In this document: in pieces, positions 57,668-64,000 of the stretch
Layout of the letters: each line of letters starts with the position of its first letter
How positions within the stretch are numbered: position 1 is the stretch's first letter
NCBI RefSeq assembly: GCF_029784135.1
Contig: NC_073745.1
Span: 242,511,946 to 242,575,945 of the forward strand
Reading direction: 5' to 3'
Origin: Toxorhynchites rutilus septentrionalis
Lineage: Eukaryota; Arthropoda; Insecta; Diptera; Culicidae
DNA: 64,000 nucleotides
Made by a program: the position numbers and the translations under genes
Notes under the pieces: model-generated
What the model saw: the letters and a program-made list of their open reading frames with translations, nothing else
What the model was told of the DNA's origin: nothing
The model's database searches: none

Positions 57668-58122
57668 GCACAATAATCTTATTCTCACTATTAATTTACT
57701 TATTAATTCACTTAGTAATTCACTTATTAATTAATTAGTTTGGGGGAAGGGTGTTAGAAGAAGCAGTTGGCGTACCTATGCCGGGTAGCCAGATAGTAGG
57801 AAGGCGAAAGTTTTAAATAATGAAAAAAAAGGGGTTACTCACCTGATATCACCTAGTAAGCCGCTAGTGATTCCGATGATGGAAACGCCGGATCTTTCCA
57901 AGGCGCCAACGAGTTTCACTCACTTGTTTTGGTATCCCACCAAAACGGACACCGGACGAACACGCACACAATATTCTTCTCAAACCGCTTGATATTCACT
58001 CAAGGATGGTATCTGGACGAACACGCGCACAATATTCTTCACGAATCACTTGATGTACCGTCAAGGATGGTATCCAGAGTTCACTCGCGACAGCCCTGTA
58101 CTTGATCCGCGCCGACTGCGCC
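57668..58122 (-). other. Errantivirus untranslated leader with splice donor and 61-bp repeats
   Basis: 455 bases between the 5' LTR and the gag ATG. A primer-binding site TGGCGCAGTCGGCGCGG starts at the LTR edge (58124-58108) and matches the tRNA-Ser type used by 17.6/297-like elements. Two 61-bp direct repeats (57954-58014 and 58015-58075) share GGACGAACACGC, CACAATATTCTTC and TCAAGGATGGTATC. A consensus splice donor, CAG/GTGAGT, lies at 57845-57837 (GT at 57842). No ATG occurs in the leader before the donor. Confidence 0.85.
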
Positions 58123-58717
<595 letters not shown>

Positions 58718-58940
58718 AAGGTCAAAAAGCTGCCGAAGCAGCCCGGGACGTTTGTGACGTGTATGAAGGTGCCATAGGCGAGTCTACAGCATGGAAATGG
58801 TTAGCAAAGTTCAAAAATGGCGACTTTGACGTTGCTGACACGCCCCTTCTGAATTCGATGGAAAACGTCTCAAATCACTTTTAAAGGAGAACGGTCACCA
58901 AACCAGTCGTGAATTGTCGGGAAGAATGGACCTCCAATAT
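58718..58940 (+). pseudogene. mariner transposase N-terminus, part 2
   Basis: It resumes the HTH interrupted at 49082: QKAAEAARDVCDVYEGAIGE, then STAWKWLAKFKNGDFDVADT. After small indels it reads like the second HTH (TSRELSGRM). The catalytic domain is deleted; the element end follows at 59003-59019. Confidence 0.8.
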
Positions 58941-59251
58941 ATAGTTGATTAACTAATTGTTAAAATGATTGTTTATTGTTTAAATAAAAGCTACGCTACG
59001 AACTTATTCCCCAACCCAATATCTATATAAAAGGTGGCTCAAAATTCGGCCATTTCAACGTTAAGTAATTTTTGAATGAGGCCTAAAGTATTTAACCAAG
59101 CAATATGTACGATTCGTATGAAAAAAAATATATTAAAAACGAATTTGAAAAAAATTGTGCATAAAATCGAGAGAAAATGTGCGTAAAATCGAAGTACGTA
59201 AAATCGAGGGTGCGTATAATCGAGGGTCCGTAAAATCGAGGTATACCTGTA

Positions 59252-61876
59252 TTGGTTGAAGCACTTGACGGTGTCAACCGATCTAAATGAATTCAATGTA
59301 GATGGGTATTCAACGGTAAATTGCTTGTCGAGGTCTGTACATACTGGAGGTGTATATATACATTTCAAACCTTATGATTTAAAGAAATCTATAATGATAC
59401 ATACGGGGACATTTGGTTTGTAGCTGTAGAAGTCAGAGGATGCAAAATGGCTGGGATATACGCTGGCATATACCATTCGCCTAGTAGTAGCGATAAGGAC
59501 TTTTTAGAATTTCTGGAAGATTTGTGGCTGCAACAAATATACAAATTCAGGAACAATAAAGAATAATCATTACTGGTGATTTTAATAATTATTGGGCCGA
59601 ACGTAGGAAATCTCATGAATTAAAGGCAATCACCCAAGCCGCTGGATTCAGACAGAGAATTAATGATCACACCAGAATAACAAGAACAACTTCGACGACT
59701 ATTGATTTAGTTTTTACTAATTTTGACGATGGTGTTATCGAGATACTTCATGACAGCAAAATTCGGATCGTGAAACAATTGGTATGATCTATAACTTCTC
59801 TGATGTTGAGTTTATCGAAATAAAGGACAAGTTATATCAGTGCTGGAATAATTATTCGAAACGCAAATTGGAATCTGTTTTACAGCCGATGTTACATAAT
59901 GCCGATTGGAGAACAATCCTCTCTTCATGATGTTGCAAAAAATCTTGAGAAAGCACTTTGCTCTTCAATGAAAAAGATATTGACCCCTAGAGGATCCGGC
60001 ATTCCAGCATAAAGATAGAGCGGAGACAAAGCCTGGTATACCACTACGCTAGCTTCCATCAGAAGAAAACGGGATCATTACCTAATAATAGCTAAACGTA
60101 CAAACAGTATTGAATATTGGGACATGTACAAAATATGGAGAAATATTTATGTACGTGAACTAAAGAATTCCAAAAATAAATTAATTCAAAGTGAAATTAT
60201 GGCAGTTCAACATGATCCAAAGAAAAAAATAAAAGATTTGTGTAATCCAGGCGGAAGTGAAGATATCGACATTGAATTTGACGGTAATACAGAAAGTAAT
60301 TTCATAACAGCAGAAAAATTGAATAAATTTTTCACGTCAAGTGTGGAGGAAATCCACAATGGTACTGTGCCTCCTACAAATCGACTAAATCTTGCTTTTC
60401 CTAGTTTGTATTCACAATTGAGATGCTTTAGAACCATCAGTATGGAAACACTGAGGAAGGTTGTGATGGATTTAAGAAACTGTGCGGGTGTTGATGATAT
60501 CAATAAAACGGTATTAGTAGATACATTTGATTTAATCAAAAATAATCTACTATATATAGTAAATGAGTCGATGATTCGTGGTAATACCCACATAGTTGGA
60601 AGAAATCCATTGTCATACCGGTTCCAAAAAATCCGAAATCAACCAAACCAGAAGACCGTAGACCAGTTAATATGTTACCAATGTACGAAAAAATCCTAGA
60701 AATCGTTGTCAAAGATCAATTGTTGGAATATTTAACGGAGAATGAAATACTGGTAGATGAACAGTCTGGATTTAAGAAAACCACTCTTGTGAAACGGCTC
60801 TTAATTTGTTGCCGATATAAATTGATAAAACTGCTTTCCAGTTATGATGTAACTGGACCTGTATTGACGTGGTTTGAAAGCTACTTAAGCGGGCGAACAC
60901 AAATCACTATTTATAGGGACAGTAAATCATCGGCGGGATCAGAGAATGCCTTGAGGTGTGCCTCAAGGAAGTGTCTTGGGGACGTTACTTTCCTTGCTTT
61001 ATATCAATGACATCAAACAGGTGTTAAATGACAGCGACGTGAATTTGTTCGCTGACGTCACAGCGATATTTGTTATTTGCAAGACTGTTACAGAAAAATG
61101 AATCTTGAACTACAAAACTTAGATGACTGGTCAAAATGGAAGAAACTGAAATTAGATATAAGTAAAACGAAATATATGGTAGTATCGACACGCAGTCTTG
61201 ATAAGTGGCAGTCTAAGTATAAGTATAGATGGGCAACCTGTGGAAAGAGTATCATCAATCAAATATCTTGGCATTATTCTAGACGAAACGCTGATTTTTG
61301 AAGAGAACATTATTTATACTATAAAGAAGACAGCTCAAAAATATGGAGTGCTTTGTAGAATAAATCGTTTCTTGACTTTTGAAAGCGAAATAACGATCTA
61401 CAAAGCGCTGATCGCCCCACATTTTGATTATTGTGCATCTGTGCTATTTCTTGCAAATAAGAGACAGTTGCAAAGAACGCAAATGTTGCAAAACAAGGCT
61501 ATGCGCACGATATTGATATGTGATCGACGAACTCCACGGAGATTCATGCTAGAATGCCTACAATGGATGTCAGTCAGTCAGCGTATTAAATATTGCACGT
61601 TTGCATTGCATGTTTATATACAAAATGACGAATAATATGACGCCGAATTATCTACGAAATACTATAATGTATGGAAGAGATATGCATCGATATAATACAA
61701 GACAAGCAAGTGAACTCAGAACTATGAACTTCCGAATGTCGTGTACCCAAAATTCAATTTTTTATAAGGGATGTAGACTGTATAATAGCATACCCAATGA
61801 GGCAAAGACAGCAACAAGCTTTCGAATGTTCCGTAGTATTTGTAAAGAGTTTTTGAAGCATGATTTAGATTTTTGA
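59252..61876 (+). pseudogene. CR1/L2-like LINE ORF2 (endonuclease + RT), heavily frameshifted
   Basis: The APE-type endonuclease continues from 46262: NCLSRSVHTGGVYIHFKPYD, GIYAGIYHSPSSSDKDFLEF, TGDFNNYWAERRKS, STTIDLVFTNFDDG. The final SDH motif reads SDRETIG at about 59763, so the catalytic His is replaced by Arg. A 192-codon linker frame (60124-60699) leads to RT pieces VNMLPMYEKILEIVVKDQLL, LVDEQSGFKK, a deletion over motif A, then GVPQGSVLGTLLSLLYINDI and LFADVTAIF, where the usual FADD box has become FADV (61048-61059). The C-terminal region reads SIKYLGIILDETLIFEENII, APHFDYCASVLFLA and GCRLYNSIPNEAKTATSFRM, stopping at 61874-61876. The copy is dead and the oldest of the nest. Confidence 0.85.
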
Positions 61877-61880
61877 CCTG

Positions 61881-62899
61881 GTGTATAATCAATGCTAGTA
61901 TGTAAGATGACGATGCTAAGACGGATTAATTTTTTTGTGTCTTTGTCTTTTTTTATCATTAGACTACGATGATGGTGGTATTTTATTTGTTTGTACTCGT
62001 TTTTTATTCATTTTTTATACATTTCGAGTAGTCTACAACAGTTTGAGCATCGTGCACGTGAAACGGCATAGAGAAGCTTAAAATTGAGCATTGGCTAAAA
62101 ATAATGGTTCTGTTTTTAAGAAAATCATATCATTCTAAGGGATTCGCAATTCCAGTAAAGCGTGATTTCATTTGTAAATTCAAGGCTGATATGGACATAG
62201 GTATTAGGTTCAATTCCTGATCGGTCAAGGGTCTTCCCGGATTGGAAATTCTCTTGACATGCCTTGGAATATCTAGCGTTCATATACTTGTTCTTTTGAT
62301 TAACAATCTATGCCAGTGATACAAACGGACCGTTTTTTGTTTTTAACTTGCTCACTGGTTGATTTGATATTACAAATAAACTCCTCCATATAATTATCCA
62401 CAAGATAACTCGTCCAGCTCAAACCTATGTAGGGGAAAGAGGTGGGACCATCATCATGTTAAAAAATTCCTGAATCTACGAATAGTACAAATCATTATTT
62501 TAATGAGTTCAAATAACTATTTATTGAAAATATTAACGATTCACAATATTGAATAATAGTTTGTAATGAAAAATAACAAATTTCAAGTGTAATGTTCCCT
62601 TGAGTCACCATTTGCTTCTATTTCTTATATTATCTTTCGGTTCCAAAATAAATGTAATCAATACAAATCCCTAGTTTTCTGTGCATATACATGCATTAAA
62701 GTAAGTTTGTGCACTTAGGCGGTTGATATAAAAGTGAATGGAGTTCGTTAACAAGCTGATCTCGTTTTATATTCATGTGTTAAGCGCATCGAGGATGTAA
62801 CCTAAATCACAGGGGAGACAATTCGATTTTTGTCTTCTAGTTTTCTCGTGCAAACTTGATATAATATTGGATTCTCAGCTTTACGTATTCACGGGAATA
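61881..62899. other. Unassigned DNA
   Basis: Possibly the LINE 3' UTR for the first ~150 bp; otherwise nothing recognisable. Confidence 0.45.
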
Positions 62900-63490
62900 G
62901 GGGCAAAGTGGTCAGTGGTGGTAAAGTGATCACTTGCTTTTTTGGTGGTATAACTATTAACCATTGATGCCGTATTGATAGTCACCTTATGTTTGAAGAG
63001 TTTCATGACTTTTGTGTTATTTCATACTTCAGTAGAAATGTCGCATGTCGAAATATAAATAAAAACAGAAATCGCCTTCTCGCTAGCCATTCGGCCGCAG
63101 AATCTAAAATTACTTTGAGCAGTGGTCAGCGGTAGATAACGATTTACAATGTCTAAAAATCAGAGTTTTTTAAAAACCGAAAAAAATAACCAATCGGGGT
63201 TTAAAAAAAATGATGGCAAATTACTTATAATTATAAGAAACATCGAGATTTACTGTCACCATTGTGTTCACATTACCCACTCATTGAAAAAGAAGTTCGG
63301 TTCGAAAACTTTTTTTCCTATGATGAAAAATGTACTATTTTCAATTTTTATAGTAATAACAGTTCGCTATCTTGGGCAACAGTTAATTGAGCTACAATAT
63401 TCTTAAATGAACGGTGATTGTAGTGGTATGTGGGCGCAAGAAATGAGGATATTTCATAGGGTGACCACTTTGCTCCCACTTCCTCCACCA
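62900..63490. mobile_element. Possible pogo-like MITE
   Basis: GGGGCAAAGTGGTCA at 62898-62912 is matched in inverted orientation by TGACCACTTTGCTCCC at 63462-63477. Both have extended G/T-rich contexts like those of pogo-type ends in this window (compare 6149 and 7175). An 85-codon frame inside (63149-63406) begins MSKNQSFLKTEKNNQSGFKK, faintly like the start of a pogo transposase, but has no clear HTH. Exact limits and TSD are not resolved. Confidence 0.4.
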
Positions 63491-64000
63491 TGCGACGAAC
63501 TGGGAAGAAATATTGACTTTTTATTGGTACGATAGAAAACTTTATCTATTGCAGAAAAAGTTCTCATTCAGCACATTCTATGATTGTAAGTGATTATGCT
63601 TGGACCGTACTCAAGCATCGTGGTTGCTAATGTATTTAAATAGTTCCATCAAACTTTGGCAATAATCATTTGGTTTTCGATACATTTACCTGTCGTTATT
63701 TTGCATTCAGAGCATTCTGTGTGCTTACAGTTCGGAAAGCAAGCTAAGAAGAAGCTTTCGCGCTGTCTGGGAAAAAAATAGCATTTATGCATCCTTTTCT
63801 AATTCATGTTTTTTACATGAGATTGATTTTACTGATTGATATAGCGTTGTGTTGCTCATTTTCTCGTTAGAAGAAAAATATTTGAATCGTATGTCATTTC
63901 TTTTTTAAATTGATAAACAGGTCATTCTTTGTTTTCATTAGAGGAAAATTTCAAAAAATTGGTATTTAAAATTTTTGATTCTTATTGCTGCTAAAGACAC
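63491..64000. other. Unassigned DNA
   Basis: Nothing recognisable. Confidence 0.5.

Overview
The window looks like intergenic or intronic DNA from a culicine, Aedes-like mosquito. It is AT-rich and holds no host gene that I can recognise. It is packed with element families typical of mosquitoes: two ITmD37E (DD37E) transposons, several tRNA-derived SINEs, an RNase H-bearing I-like LINE, DD41D and DD34D mariners, and pogo/Tigger-like, hAT and piggyBac elements. The species call is an inference from this mix. Almost everything described here was read directly from terminal repeats, target-site duplications (TSDs) and transposase or polymerase motifs.

Layout. 1-3.1 kb: anonymous DNA with one full-length SINE. 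3.17-8.77 kb: a degraded hAT shell with an 8-bp TSD that has taken in an intact ITmD37E, a pogo-like element, a piggyBac relic and a minisatellite. 8.8-28 kb: mostly unassigned DNA with a mariner, a DD41D deletion derivative, an R1-type LINE fragment, a Tc1/mariner relic, two MITEs and a promoter-like repeat. 28.3-31.6 kb: a foldback element built of ~139-bp units, split by a second ITmD37E. 31.7-46 kb: SINEs, a Tc1 relic, an I-like LINE tail, a 1-kb foldback element and a pogo-like shell split by a DD41D mariner.

46.2-61.9 kb is the most striking part. It is a five-deep nest. A CR1/L2-like LINE is split inside its endonuclease by a Tigger-like element. That element is split by a mariner, the mariner by a 5'-truncated I-like LINE, and the LINE by a complete errantivirus-type LTR retrotransposon sitting in a (TA)n tract. 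Each junction is supported by a TA duplication, a TSD or resumption of the interrupted sequence. The nest gives a relative chronology, and the errantivirus is youngest: its two 397-bp LTRs appear identical.

The errantivirus (minus strand) carries a tRNA-Ser-type primer site, gag, a -1 frameshift signal, pol and a spliced-type env. Its integrase is broken by one frameshift. The only other element with an uninterrupted transposase and perfect ends is the ITmD37E at 4.1-5.4 kb. 61.9-64 kb is anonymous apart from a possible pogo-like MITE.
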